A stretch of DNA of 48,232 nt from Pseudomonadota bacterium (lineage in GTDB: Bacteria; Pseudomonadota; Gammaproteobacteria; Xanthomonadales; Xanthomonadaceae), in assembly GCA_023388355.1 (NCBI GenBank), contig JAEWGI010000047.1, positions 1-48,232 of the forward strand. Direction: 5' to 3'. Made by a program: the position numbers and the translations under genes. Position 1 is the stretch's first letter. Every line of letters starts with the position of its first letter. This document shows positions 21,519-29,669 of this stretch, piece after piece. A model generated the notes under the pieces. That model had not been told where the DNA came from and made no database searches. It worked only from the letters and a program-made list of their open reading frames with translations.

Positions 21519-21538
21519 ACGCCATGGAACCATGGCGT
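21519..21538. promoter_or_regulatory. Perfect 20-bp near-palindrome
   Basis: ACGCCATGG-AA-CCATGGCGT is a perfect 9-bp inverted repeat with a 2-bp centre, 58 bp past the stop of the transglycosylase gene (which reads toward it). It could be an operator-like site or a short hairpin with a four-base loop. No T-tract follows. Function unknown. Confidence 0.3.
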
Positions 21539-21596
21539 TCGCCGCGACAACCCGACGACACCGCCCCCGCCTGCGCAGCGGCGACAGCCCGGATTC

Positions 21597-23147
21597 CTAG
21601 CGGCAGCCCTGCAGCTTCAGCGTCTGTCCCGCCCGCAGCGCATAGCGCGGCGGCTTGATGCCGTTGGCCGCCGCCAGCGAGCGGACCTCGCAGCTGTAGC
21701 GCCGAGCGATCGCGTTCAGGGTTTCACCGGAAGCCACGCGATGGGTGCGCGGCCTGGCCGGGGCCGGAGCCGGGGTTGGCGCGGCGGCGGGCTGCGCGGC
21801 GGGCTGCTGGATCACGGTGCCGTCGGACAGGGTCACCGTTTCCATGTCGCCCACCCGCACGATCGCGGTGGCCGGGTCGCTGTTGACGAGGGTCCGCGCC
21901 AGTTCGGCGCGTGCGCCGCGGGTGCACCAGCGCTCGTACAGGCCGGCCATGCGCACGGTGGCGTTGAGCCGGGTGCCGGCCGGGATCCATGCCTCGGCCT
22001 CGTACTGCGGATTGAGGTTGCGCAGCACGCGCATGTAGCCGTCGCGGGTGCCGCCGTTGCCCAGGCAGATCGTCAGCTCGTAGATCGAGGCCGGCCGCCG
22101 CAGCCCGATCGCCGCCGGCCGCGCGTCCACCCGCGGGAAGCTCAGGCCGTACTCCTTCGGATGCAGGAACAGCCACGCCGCGGCGATCACCATCGGCACG
22201 TAGTCCCTGGTTTCCGGCGGGAACTCGCCGTAGACGTCGGCGTCCCAGAAGCTGCGTCCGCTGAATTCACGATGCACGCGACGCGCCCGCCCCTCGCCGC
22301 CGTTGTAGGCCGCCAGCCACAGCTCGATGTTGTTGCCCAGCTCGGCGTAACGCTCGCCCAGGTAGACCGCCGCGGCGTCGGCCGATGCGCGCGGATCGTA
22401 GCGGGTGTCGAAACCGCGACCATCGGGACCCAGGCCGAAACGCCGACCGGTGGCCGGCATGAACTGCAGCGGCCCGGCGGCGCCCGCGCGCGAGCGCGAG
22501 TGCACGCGGCCGTTGGATTCCTTGGCCAGGATGCCGAACAGCAGCGCCTCGGGCAGGCCGCGGCGCTTGAACGCCGGCGACATCAGGTGCTGCATGTACT
22601 GGTAGTTCTCGTGGCTGGTGATCAGCGACACGCGCATGTCGGTCAGCCAGCGGCGGATGCCGGCCTGCACCGCCGGGTTCATCTGCACCAGTTCGAGGAA
22701 ACGCCGGTCCTCTGCGGCCAGCAGGGAGGCGGCGTCGGGCACGGCGCCGGTGGCGGGGGCGGCGCCGTCGTCGATCAGGGTGGAATCGCCCTCGCCCTCG
22801 CCCTCGTCGGCAACCACGCCGGCCGCGGCGTCCGCCTGGGCCTTGAGCAGCCGCTTGTAGCCGGCCAGCAGGTCGCTGCTGCGGCAACCCTTGATGCTGC
22901 CGCATTCGACCAGCACGTCCTCCATGTCCTCCAGCGCGGCATTGCTTTCGTCCATGCCGGCCGGATCGGCGTTGCCGATCTTCACCAGCGCCTCGCGATA
23001 GCGCGTTTCGGCAGCGAGCATGCGCTCGTTCAGCGCGTCGATCGCGGCCTGGGCGCGACGCGACTGCGCGTGCGCGGGCGCGGCCAGGACACAGGCGAGG
23101 ACGGCTGCGGGCAGCAGCCAGCGGGCGACACGGACAAAAACGGACAT
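21597..23147 (-). CDS. Lytic transglycosylase with C-terminal LysM (MltD-like)
   Basis: This 516-aa exported protein cleaves the MurNAc-GlcNAc bond of peptidoglycan. It has a signal peptide (1-27, cleavage after AHA), a helical N-terminal region, an SLT domain (about 195-320) with catalytic Glu210 in ILAKESNG, GAAGPLQFMPATG and LAAYNGGEGR, and a C-terminal LysM (about 467-512). The order SLT then LysM is that of MltD, though MltD usually carries a lipobox and two or more LysM repeats; here there is one and no lipobox. The start is the ATG at 23145-23147. Confidence 0.88.
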   Translation of the reverse strand: MSVFVRVARWLLPAAVLACVLAAPAHAQSRRAQAAIDALNERMLAAETRYREALVKIGNADPAGMDESNAALEDMEDVLVECGSIKGCRSSDLLAGYKRLLKAQADAAAGVVADEGEGEGDSTLIDDGAAPATGAVPDAASLLAAEDRRFLELVQMNPAVQAGIRRWLTDMRVSLITSHENYQYMQHLMSPAFKRRGLPEALLFGILAKESNGRVHSRSRAGAAGPLQFMPATGRRFGLGPDGRGFDTRYDPRASADAAAVYLGERYAELGNNIELWLAAYNGGEGRARRVHREFSGRSFWDADVYGEFPPETRDYVPMVIAAAWLFLHPKEYGLSFPRVDARPAAIGLRRPASIYELTICLGNGGTRDGYMRVLRNLNPQYEAEAWIPAGTRLNATVRMAGLYERWCTRGARAELARTLVNSDPATAIVRVGDMETVTLSDGTVIQQPAAQPAAAPTPAPAPARPRTHRVASGETLNAIARRYSCEVRSLAAANGIKPPRYALRAGQTLKLQGCR

Positions 23148-23282
23148 CAACCACCGGGAGGGGGAGCAAAAGCGGCCCGCAGGGTATCCGCTGCACCGCG
23201 GGGCCACAAGGAACCGGCGCGGAGGCTGGGCCGGGCGCGGTCCAGCGCCTAGAATCGTCCGCACTCCACCAGGACTGCGCGC

Positions 23283-24776
23283 ATGGATCCCATCCTCGTC
23301 GGCAAGGCGATCACCACTCCCGACGGCGGCGCCGTGCACCTGCTGCCGAAATACGGCAACCGCCACGGCCTGGTGGCCGGCGCCACCGGCACCGGCAAGA
23401 CGGTCACCCTGATGACCCTGGCCGAGGGCTTCTCGCGCATCGGCGTGCCGGTGTTCCTGGCCGACGTGAAGGGCGACGTGGCCGGGCTGGCGGTGGCCGG
23501 CAGCAGCAACGACAAGCTGCAGGCGCGGGTCGGGCAGATCGGGATCGACGGCTGGACGCCGACCGCCAGCCCGGTGGTGTTCTGGGACCTGTTCGGCCAG
23601 CTCGGCCACCCGGTGCGGACCACGGTCAGCGAGATGGGGCCGACCCTGCTCTCGCGCATCCTCGAACTCAACGACACCCAGTCGGGCGTGATCGACATCG
23701 CGTTCAAGCTCGCCGACGACCGCGGCCTGCTGCTGCTGGACCTGGAAGACCTGCGCGCCCTGCTCAACCTGCTGGCCGCCGAACGCAAGGCGGTGTCGAC
23801 CGAATACGGCCTGGTCAGTCCGCAGTCGATCGGCGCGATCCAGCGCGCGCTGCTGCGCCTTGAGCAGGAAGGCGGCAACCACGTCTTCGGCGAGCCGGCG
23901 CTGGAGCTGGCCGACCTGATGCGCACCACTCCGGACGGCCGTGGCGTGATCGGCATCCTCGCCGCCGACCGGCTGGTGCTCAGGCCGCGGCTGTATTCGA
24001 GCTTCCTGCTGTGGCTGCTGTCGGAACTGTTCGAAACCCTGCCCGAGGTCGGCGACCTGGACAAGCCGCGGCTCGTATTCGTGTTCGACGAGGCCCACCT
24101 GCTGTTCGACGACGCGCCGCCTGCGCTGCAGCGCCGGATCGAACAGGTGGTCCGCATCATCCGCTCCAAGGGCGTGGGCGTGTACTTCTGCTCGCAGTTC
24201 CCCGACGACGTGCCCGACGACATCCTCGGCCAGCTCGGCAACCGGGTGCAGCACGCGCTGCGCGCGTTTACGCCGCGCGACCAGAAGGCGGTCCGGACCG
24301 CGGCCGAGACCTTCGTGAGCAATCCCGACCTCGACGTCGCGCGCGTCCTGGGCACGCTCGGCACCGGCGAGGCGCTGGTCTCGACCCTGCAGGACAAGGG
24401 CATCCCGATGCCGGTCGAACACACCCTGGTCGCGCCGCCGCGCTGCCGCATGGGCGCGATCACCGAAGCCGAGCGTGCGCAGGTGCGCGCCGGCAGCCCG
24501 GTGGGCGGGAAGTACGATCGCGCGGTCAACCGCGAGTCGGCGGCCGAGATGCTCGCGCAGCGCGCCGAAGCGGCAACCGCGCACGCCGGCGCGCCGCCGG
24601 CGAAGGGCAGGCAGGACGCCGCGCAGGAGGAGGAAGGCGGGCTGGGCCGCGCGGTCAGCGAATTCCTGTTCGGAACCAGACGCCGCCAGGGCGTGGTCCA
24701 GGCGGCCGGCAAGCAGGCCGCACGCACCATCACCAGCCGCATCGTGCGCGGACTGCTGGGCGGAATCCTGAAATAG
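23283..24776 (+). CDS. DUF853/HerA-type ATPase, YjgR-like
   Basis: This 497-aa P-loop ATPase has Walker A GATGTGKT (33-40) and Walker B LVFVFDEAH (264-272), and matches the YjgR/DUF853 family related to HerA and FtsK translocases. The sequence ADVKGDVAGLA, YLVSPQSIGAIQRALLRLE-like spacing and RIIRSKGVGVYFCSQFPDDVP are typical. The C-terminus ends in a basic, Arg-rich tail. The cellular role of YjgR is not established; DNA or protein substrate translocation is inferred from the fold. The gene is divergent from the transglycosylase. Confidence 0.88.
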   Translation: MDPILVGKAITTPDGGAVHLLPKYGNRHGLVAGATGTGKTVTLMTLAEGFSRIGVPVFLADVKGDVAGLAVAGSSNDKLQARVGQIGIDGWTPTASPVVFWDLFGQLGHPVRTTVSEMGPTLLSRILELNDTQSGVIDIAFKLADDRGLLLLDLEDLRALLNLLAAERKAVSTEYGLVSPQSIGAIQRALLRLEQEGGNHVFGEPALELADLMRTTPDGRGVIGILAADRLVLRPRLYSSFLLWLLSELFETLPEVGDLDKPRLVFVFDEAHLLFDDAPPALQRRIEQVVRIIRSKGVGVYFCSQFPDDVPDDILGQLGNRVQHALRAFTPRDQKAVRTAAETFVSNPDLDVARVLGTLGTGEALVSTLQDKGIPMPVEHTLVAPPRCRMGAITEAERAQVRAGSPVGGKYDRAVNRESAAEMLAQRAEAATAHAGAPPAKGRQDAAQEEEGGLGRAVSEFLFGTRRRQGVVQAAGKQAARTITSRIVRGLLGGILK

Positions 24777-24859
24777 CGCGCGCCGCGGCGGGGACACGAC
24801 GCGTTCACCGCCGCCGGCCGAGGATTGCAGGCACCATGTCCGCCCACGGGGATTTCGCC

Positions 24860-25444
24860 ATGTCCACCATGAACGACCTGCGCCCTGTTTCCACGCGCCC
24901 TGGTTCCATCTGCTTTGTTTCCGTCCGCGCCTGCGCGCCGGCCGCGCTGTGCCTGGCGCTGGCGGCCTGCAATCCACCGCCCGCGCCGCCTGAACCGGCC
25001 GAACCGATCGCGCAGGCCGCGTCCGGCCCGAGCGCTGCGGCAGGACCGGACAAGGCGGTCGACGCCGCATTGGCCGGCACCGACGCCGTGGCCGTCGTCC
25101 ACCATCCGGCGCGCGATCCCGAGGGCTTCGACCGCAAGGCCCTTGCCGGCGCGTTCGCCGGCACCCTGCCCTGCGCCGACTGCCCCGGCATCGACACCAC
25201 GCTGCGGATCGAAGGCGACGGCCGCTTCGCGCTGGCCGAAACCCGCCAGGGCGGCAGCGACCGGATCGAAACCACCGGAACCTGGACGGTCGACGCCTCG
25301 GGCGAACGACTGCTGCTGGATCCGGACAGCAAGCGCGAGTCCGACCGCAGTTTCGCGATCGCCTCCAGCAGCGAACTGCAGCTGCTCGACGACGCGGGAA
25401 ATCCGCACCCAGGCAGCGGCAACCTCAGCCTGCGCCGGAACTGA
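24860..25444 (+). CDS. NlpE-like lipoprotein (copper resistance NlpE N-terminal domain)
   Basis: This protein of about 194 aa has a lipobox (LALAAC) after a long basic n-region, then a Pro/Ala-rich linker, then one domain of the NlpE N-terminal type with the motif [17 protein letters not shown] and TGTWTVD. In E. coli NlpE this domain, with its Cys pair, reports lipoprotein-trafficking and surface stress to Cpx; the second domain of NlpE is absent here. Three in-frame ATGs exist (24836, 24860, 24869); I took 24860 because GGGGAT lies at a good distance upstream. It ends 11 bp before greB. Confidence 0.78.
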   Translation: MSTMNDLRPVSTRPGSICFVSVRACAPAALCLALAACNPPPAPPEPAEPIAQAASGPSAAAGPDKAVDAALAGTDAVAVVHHPARDPEGFDRKALAGAFAGTLPCADCPGIDTTLRIEGDGRFALAETRQGGSDRIETTGTWTVDASGERLLLDPDSKRESDRSFAIASSSELQLLDDAGNPHPGSGNLSLRRN

Positions 25445-25455
25445 GGGCGCGTCGC

Positions 25456-25962
25456 TTGGGCCGCTGGCGTCCGCCTGCCGAGCACGGCACCGCCCTGGTC
25501 ACGCCGGAAGGCCAGGCCCGCCTGAAGGCGGAACTCGACACGCTGTGGCGGATCGAGCGGCCCGAGGTGGTGAAGGCGCTTGCCGCCGCCGCGGCCGAGG
25601 GCGACCGCTCCGAGAACGCCGAATACACCTACCGCAAGAAGCAGCTGGGCGCGATCGACCGTCGCGTGCGCTACCTGGGCAAGCGGCTGGAGGGGCTGCG
25701 CGTGATCGACAGCGCACCCTCCGATCCGCAGGCGGTGTACTTCGGCGCGCACGTGGAGCTGGAAAACGCCGCCAGCGGCGACACCGCGCGCTACCGCATC
25801 GTCGGTCCGGACGAAACCGACGCGAAACTCGGCTGGATCAGCATCGACTCCCCGCTCGCCCGCGCGATGCTGAAAAAGCGCGTCGACGACGAATTCGAAG
25901 CCCAGCTGCCGGGTGGCGTCGCGAGGTTCTGCATCACCGCCGTGCGCTACGACAGCAAATAG
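25456..25962 (+). CDS. greB: Transcription elongation factor GreB
   Basis: This 168-aa factor rescues backtracked RNA polymerase by inserting a coiled coil into the secondary channel. The acidic tip is seen in [16 protein letters not shown], and [17 protein letters not shown] identifies GreB rather than GreA; the C-terminal FKBP-like domain has VGPDETD and SPLARAML. The start is TTG at 25456-25458 with GAGGG overlapping the preceding gene's stop; MGRWRPP matches the family N-terminus. The stop TAG is the first base of the inverted repeat that follows, and the last 57 codons are repeated downstream. Confidence 0.93.
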   Translation: MGRWRPPAEHGTALVTPEGQARLKAELDTLWRIERPEVVKALAAAAAEGDRSENAEYTYRKKQLGAIDRRVRYLGKRLEGLRVIDSAPSDPQAVYFGAHVELENAASGDTARYRIVGPDETDAKLGWISIDSPLARAMLKKRVDDEFEAQLPGGVARFCITAVRYDSK

Positions 25963-26041
25963 GTTGGGGTGAGCCTGCGAACCCCAACATCCGGTTCGCA
26001 TGCGGTGCGCTGTTGGGGTTCCCTTCGTTCACCCCAACCTA
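25960..26041. repeat. TTGGGG palindromic element, copy 1
   Basis: TAGGTTGGGGTGA at 25960-25972 is exactly complementary to TCACCCCAACCTA at 26029-26041. A nested pair, GAACCCCAACA and TGTTGGGGTTC, lies inside, so the 82-bp element can form a long, nearly continuous hairpin. Its first three bases are the greB stop codon. A second copy is at 26216. It resembles REP/MITE-like intergenic elements of xanthomonads. Confidence 0.85.
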
Positions 26042-26046
26042 TGTTT

Positions 26047-26218
26047 CTATCGCATCGTCGGTCCGGACGAAACCGACGCGAAGCTCGGCTGGATCAGCAT
26101 CGACTCCCCGCTCGCCCGCGCGATGCTGAAAAAGCACGTCGACGACGAGTTCGAAGCGCAGCTCCCGGGTGGCGTCGCGAGGTTCTGCATCATCGCCGTG
26201 CGCTACGCCAGCAAATAG
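26047..26218 (+). pseudogene. Duplicated C-terminal fragment of greB
   Basis: This fragment encodes [20 protein letters not shown] and continues to a TAG at 26216-26218, copying the C-terminal FKBP-like half of GreB without the coiled coil. An in-frame ATG at 26000 would give a 72-aa product fused to element-derived residues ([14 protein letters not shown]), but I see no ribosome binding site. Most differences from greB are synonymous, which fits a recent copy or gene conversion. It is probably not functional alone. Confidence 0.8.
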
Positions 26219-26297
26219 GTTGGGGTGAGCCTGCGAACCCCAACATCCGGTTCGCATGCGGCGCACTGTTGGGGTTCCCTTCGTTCACCCCAACCCA
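26216..26297. repeat. TTGGGG palindromic element, copy 2
   Basis: It repeats the element at 25960 with few changes: TAGGTTGGGGTGA at the left and TCACCCCAACCC at the right, so the outer pairing has one lost base pair. It follows the duplicated greB fragment exactly as copy 1 follows greB. Directly after it, 26301-26333 contains a short degenerate third trace of the greB terminus (CATCATCGACGTGCGCCACG and a TGA). Confidence 0.85.
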
Positions 26298-26350
26298 TGT
26301 TGCTTCATCATCGACGTGCGCCACGCCGGCTGAGCGCAGCGCGGAATGAT

Positions 26351-26386
26351 GTTTTCCCTCCCCCGCAGGCTGGGGAAGGAGCAGGA
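26351..26386. repeat. Family A half-element, copy 5
   Basis: TTTCCCTCCCCCGCAGGCTG followed by GGGAAGGAGCAGG has the C-run, G-run arm structure of family A. It is a single arm lying just beyond the rimO stop codon, between the convergent greB region and rimO. Confidence 0.45.
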
Positions 26387-26394
26387 TCGCCGCG

Positions 26395-27759
26395 TCAGCC
26401 GATCACTTGCAGCGCCGGCAGCGCCTCGCCGTACAGATCGTGCTCGTCGCTGCCCAGGATCTCGACATCGACGAAGTCGCCCGGCTGCAGGCCCGCCTCA
26501 AGGCCGTTCTGGATCTGCACCACGCCGTCGATCTCGGGCGCGTCGGCCATGCTGCGCGCGATCGCCAGGTCGCCGTCGACCAGGTCCACCAGGCAGCGCT
26601 GCACGCTGCCGACCCTGGCCTCGAGCTTCTGCGCCGAAATCTCCGCCTGCACCTCCATGAACCGCGCCAGTCGCTCCTGCCTGAGCGCGTCGGGCACCGG
26701 ATCGGGCAGCGCGTTCGCGCCCGCGCCGTCCACCGGCGAATAGGCGAAGGCGCCGACGCGGTCGAGCCGCACCTCGCGCAGGAAATCCAGCAGTTCCTCG
26801 AACTCCGCGTCCGTCTCGCCGGGGAAGCCGACGATGAAGGTGCTGCGAATGGTCAGTTCCGGGCAGACCTCGCGCCAGCGCGCGATGCGCTCGCGCACCC
26901 TGTCGACCGCGCCCGGGCGCTTCATCAGCCTCAGGATCCGCGGGCTGGCGTGCTGGAACGGGATGTCCAGGTACGGCAGCAGCCTGCCCTCGGCCATCAG
27001 CGGGATGACCTCGTCCACGTGCGGATACGGATACACGTAGTGCAGCCGCGTCCACACGCCCAGTTCGGCCAGGCCTTCGCACAGCGCCTTCATCCGGGTC
27101 TGGTACGTCCTGCCGCGCCATTCGCGCTCGGCGTAGCGCACGTCGACGCCATAGGCCGAGGTGTCCTGCGAGATCACCAGCAGCTCCTTCACCCCGCCCC
27201 GCTGCACCAGCCGCTCGGCCTCGCGCAGCACCTCGTCCACCGGGCGCGAGACCAGGTCGCCGCGCATCGAGGGGATGATGCAGAAGCTGCAGCGGTGGTT
27301 GCAGCCTTCCGAAATCTTGAGGTAGGCGTAGTGCCTGGGCGTGAGCTTGATGCCGATATCGTCTTCCAGCGCGCGCCGCGGCAGCAGGTCCACGAACGGA
27401 TCGTGCCGCGGCGGCAGCGCCTCGTGCACCGCGCCCATCACGCTGGCATAGTCCTGCGGGCCGCTGATCGAGAGCACGTCGGGGAACTGCCCGCGGATCA
27501 TGTCCGCGCGCTTGCCCAGGCAGCCGGTCACGATCACCTTGCCGTTCTCGGCCATCGCCTCGCCGATCGCATCGAGCGACTCGGTCACCGCCGAATCGAT
27601 GAAGCCGCAGGTGTTGACCACCACCACGTCGGCGTCGTCGTAGCTGGGCACCAGCTCGTAGCCCTCCACCCGCAGCTGGGTGAGGATGCGCTCGGAGTCG
27701 ACCAGCGCCTTGGGGCAGCCGAGGCTGACGAAACCGACCTTGGGACTGGCTGCGGACAT
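26395..27759 (-). CDS. rimO: Ribosomal protein S12 methylthiotransferase
   Basis: This 454-aa radical-SAM enzyme adds a methylthio group to Asp89 of ribosomal protein S12. The auxiliary-cluster cysteines Cys15, Cys51 and Cys80 sit in the N-terminal UPF0004 domain, and the radical-SAM cluster cysteines are Cys153, Cys157 and Cys160 in [15 protein letters not shown] domain forms the C-terminus. [18 protein letters not shown] is the RimO signature, separating it from MiaB. A minus-strand TATACT (27813-27818) about 54 bp upstream may be its -10. Confidence 0.95.
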   Translation of the reverse strand: MSAASPKVGFVSLGCPKALVDSERILTQLRVEGYELVPSYDDADVVVVNTCGFIDSAVTESLDAIGEAMAENGKVIVTGCLGKRADMIRGQFPDVLSISGPQDYASVMGAVHEALPPRHDPFVDLLPRRALEDDIGIKLTPRHYAYLKISEGCNHRCSFCIIPSMRGDLVSRPVDEVLREAERLVQRGGVKELLVISQDTSAYGVDVRYAEREWRGRTYQTRMKALCEGLAELGVWTRLHYVYPYPHVDEVIPLMAEGRLLPYLDIPFQHASPRILRLMKRPGAVDRVRERIARWREVCPELTIRSTFIVGFPGETDAEFEELLDFLREVRLDRVGAFAYSPVDGAGANALPDPVPDALRQERLARFMEVQAEISAQKLEARVGSVQRCLVDLVDGDLAIARSMADAPEIDGVVQIQNGLEAGLQPGDFVDVEILGSDEHDLYGEALPALQVIG

Positions 27760-27812
27760 GGACGACCGTGGGGAGGGCGGGACGGCGCGGCGCGCGGCGT
27801 CACGGGGCGCGA

Positions 27813-27832
27813 AGTATAGCCTCGGCTAGAAT
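27813..27832. promoter_or_regulatory. Candidate divergent -10 boxes for rimO and the hydrolase operon
   Basis: In the 99-bp divergent gap, TATACT on the minus strand (27813-27818) points to rimO and TAGAAT on the plus strand (27827-27832) points to the dienelactone hydrolase gene 27 bp away. No clear -35 hexamers accompany them. The spacing makes both plausible start regions. Confidence 0.35.
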
Positions 27833-27858
27833 CCCGATTCCCCCGATGGAGCCAGGGC

Positions 27859-28533
27859 ATGGGCCGCGACATCGTCATCCACGGGCCGCATGGACCGGTC
27901 GACGCCTGGAGGGCCGCTCCGCCCGACGGGGCCGCCGCGCTGGGCGCGATCGTGGTGATCCAGGAGATCTTCGGCGTCAACGAGCACATCCGCAGCGTGG
28001 CCGAAGGCTATGCCGCGGCCGGCTACGTGGCGATCGCACCGGCCCTGTTCGACCCCGTGGCGCGCAACGTGGAGCTGGGCTACGACGAGGCCGGCTTCGC
28101 CCGCGGCCGCGAGCTGGTCGCCGGGCTGGGCACCGAACGGGCCGTGGCCGGGCTGCGCGCCACCGCCGAGCGGCTTCAGGGCGAAGGCCTGCGCGCCGCC
28201 GCGGTCGGATTCTGCTGGGGCGGCAGCATGGCGCTGCTGGCCAACACCCGGCTCGGGCTGCCGGCGGTGTCGTACTACGGCGCGCGCTCGCGACCGTTCC
28301 TCGACGAGCCCCTGCGCGCGCCGATGCTGTTCCACTTCGGTGGCCAGGACCAGAGCACGCCGCCGGAGGACATCCAGGCGCACCGCGAGGCCTGGCCCGG
28401 GGCGGCTGTCCACGTGTATCCCGAGGCCGGCCACGCCTTCAACCGCGACGTCGACCCGCGCCATTTCCACCCCGCCAGCGCCGCGCTCGCGCGCAAGCGC
28501 ACGCTGGACTTCCTCGATGCCGCGCTGCGCTGA
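27859..28533 (+). CDS. Dienelactone hydrolase family protein
   Basis: This 224-aa alpha/beta hydrolase has the Cys nucleophile of the family in VGFCWGGSMA (Cys119), a candidate Asp in FGGQDQSTP and His in EAGHAFNRD. Dienelactone hydrolases open cyclic lactones in aromatic degradation, but most genomic members are of unknown substrate. It begins a tight plus-strand run ending in pxpA, with 12 bp to the HIT gene. The gene is preceded by GGAGCCAGGG. Confidence 0.88.
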   Translation: MGRDIVIHGPHGPVDAWRAAPPDGAAALGAIVVIQEIFGVNEHIRSVAEGYAAAGYVAIAPALFDPVARNVELGYDEAGFARGRELVAGLGTERAVAGLRATAERLQGEGLRAAAVGFCWGGSMALLANTRLGLPAVSYYGARSRPFLDEPLRAPMLFHFGGQDQSTPPEDIQAHREAWPGAAVHVYPEAGHAFNRDVDPRHFHPASAALARKRTLDFLDAALR

Positions 28534-28545
28534 AGGAGCCGCCCG

Positions 28546-28977
28546 ATGAGCCCGCATGCCCAGGACCCCGGCCCCTACGCCCTGCATCCGCAGCTGGCCG
28601 CGGACACCCATCCGCTGGCGACGCTGGAGCTGTGCGACCTGCGGCTGATGGACGATGCCAACTACCCGTGGCTGGTGCTGGTGCCGCGCGTGCCCGGCGC
28701 GCGCGAGCTGCTCGACCTCGACGCCCCGCGGCGGCACCTGCTGACCGACGAGATCGACCTGGCCGGACGCGCCCTGCGCGAGGTGTTCCGCCCGTTCAAG
28801 CTCAACGTGGCCGCGCTCGGCAACCTGGTGCCGCAGCTGCACGTGCACCTGGTGGCGCGCTTCGAGGACGACCCGGCGTGGCCCGCGCCGGTCTGGGGCC
28901 GGGTTGCCGCGCGCCCGTACTCGCCCGATGCGCTGGTGGCCCGGATCCGCCTGCTCGACGCCGCGCTGCGGGCGTGA
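28546..28977 (+). CDS. HIT-domain protein
   Basis: This 143-aa protein belongs to the histidine-triad hydrolases, which act on nucleotide phosphoramidates or dinucleotide polyphosphates. The triad region reads VPQLHVHLVARF, with His99 and His101 and a Gln where the first His of the canonical triad stands; Gln here is common among bacterial members. DDANYPWLVLVPRVPGARE is the conserved front half. It is 12 bp after the hydrolase gene and overlaps pxpB at GTGA. Confidence 0.88.
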   Translation: MSPHAQDPGPYALHPQLAADTHPLATLELCDLRLMDDANYPWLVLVPRVPGARELLDLDAPRRHLLTDEIDLAGRALREVFRPFKLNVAALGNLVPQLHVHLVARFEDDPAWPAPVWGRVAARPYSPDALVARIRLLDAALRA

Positions 28978-29669
28978 ACCCGGTCGCGATCGAGCCTCTC
29001 GGCGAGGACGCCCTGCTGCTGCGCCTGGACCGCCGCATCGACCCGGCGGTGAACGCACGCGTGCACGCGCTGGCGCAGCGGCTGCAGGACGCCCAGCTGC
29101 CGTGGCTGCACGAACTGGTGCCCGCCTACGCGTCGCTGGCGCTGTGCCTGGACCCGCGCATGTCGCTGGAAGCGGCGATGGATACGGTGCGCATGCTGCT
29201 CGACGACGACGCTCCGGCGCCGATGCGGCCCGCGACGCCGGCGCCAGTCATCGAGATCCCGGTCTGCCACGCGCCGGCCTTCGCCCCCGACCTGGACGCG
29301 CTGGCCGCGCGCGCCGGCCTGGACCGGGCCGGGGCGATCGCCCTGCACTGCGCCGGCGAATACCGGGTGGCGATGACCGGCTTCGCGCCCGGCTTTCCCT
29401 ACCTGCTGGGACTGGACCCGCGCCTGGCCACGCCGCGCCTGGCCACCCCGCGCCCGCGCGTGGCCGCCGGCAGCGTGGCGATCGGCGGCGCCCAGACCGG
29501 CATCTACCCGCGCGAGGACCCCGGCGGCTGGCACCTGGTCGGCCGCACCCCCGCCGCGCTGTTCGATCCTGCGCGCGAACCGCCCTGCCTGCTTGCGCCG
29601 GGCGCGATCGTGCGCTTCGTGGCGATCGACCAGGCGCGCTTCGACGCGCTGGCCGCCGGCAGCGCATGA
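28974..29669 (+). CDS. pxpB: 5-oxoprolinase subunit PxpB (KipI-like)
   Basis: This 231-aa protein has the KipI/AHS1 signature: ALHCAGEYRVAMTGFAPGFPYL, the RVAAGSVAIGGAQTGIYP stretch and PGGWHLVGRTPAALFDP. With PxpA and PxpC it forms the ATP-dependent 5-oxoprolinase that opens pyroglutamate to glutamate. The start is GTG at 28974-28976, overlapping the HIT stop by 4 bp; the end overlaps pxpC at ATGA. No ATG fits the family start better. Confidence 0.93.
   Translation: MNPVAIEPLGEDALLLRLDRRIDPAVNARVHALAQRLQDAQLPWLHELVPAYASLALCLDPRMSLEAAMDTVRMLLDDDAPAPMRPATPAPVIEIPVCHAPAFAPDLDALAARAGLDRAGAIALHCAGEYRVAMTGFAPGFPYLLGLDPRLATPRLATPRPRVAAGSVAIGGAQTGIYPREDPGGWHLVGRTPAALFDPAREPPCLLAPGAIVRFVAIDQARFDALAAGSA

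Larger units (their letters stand above)
25791..26302 (+). repeat. Tandem duplication of greB 3' end plus palindromic element (256-bp period)
   Basis: Unit 1 (25791-26046) holds the last 57 codons of greB and element copy 1; unit 2 (26047-26302) repeats both in order. Over the coding part the units differ at 7-8 of about 170 bases. Three of the differences change an amino acid (Arg to His, Thr to Ile, Asp to Ala) and the reading frame and stop are kept. This is read directly from the sequence. Confidence 0.92.

Noticed and set aside
26000..26218. A 72-codon frame joining element sequence to the greB copy as an independent gene
   Set aside because: No ribosome binding site and the N-terminus is element-derived; better described as a duplicated fragment.
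29428..29457. RLATP repeated twice in PxpB, looking like a small tandem duplication
   Set aside because: The family commonly has a similar TPRRATPR stretch at this site, so it is normal.
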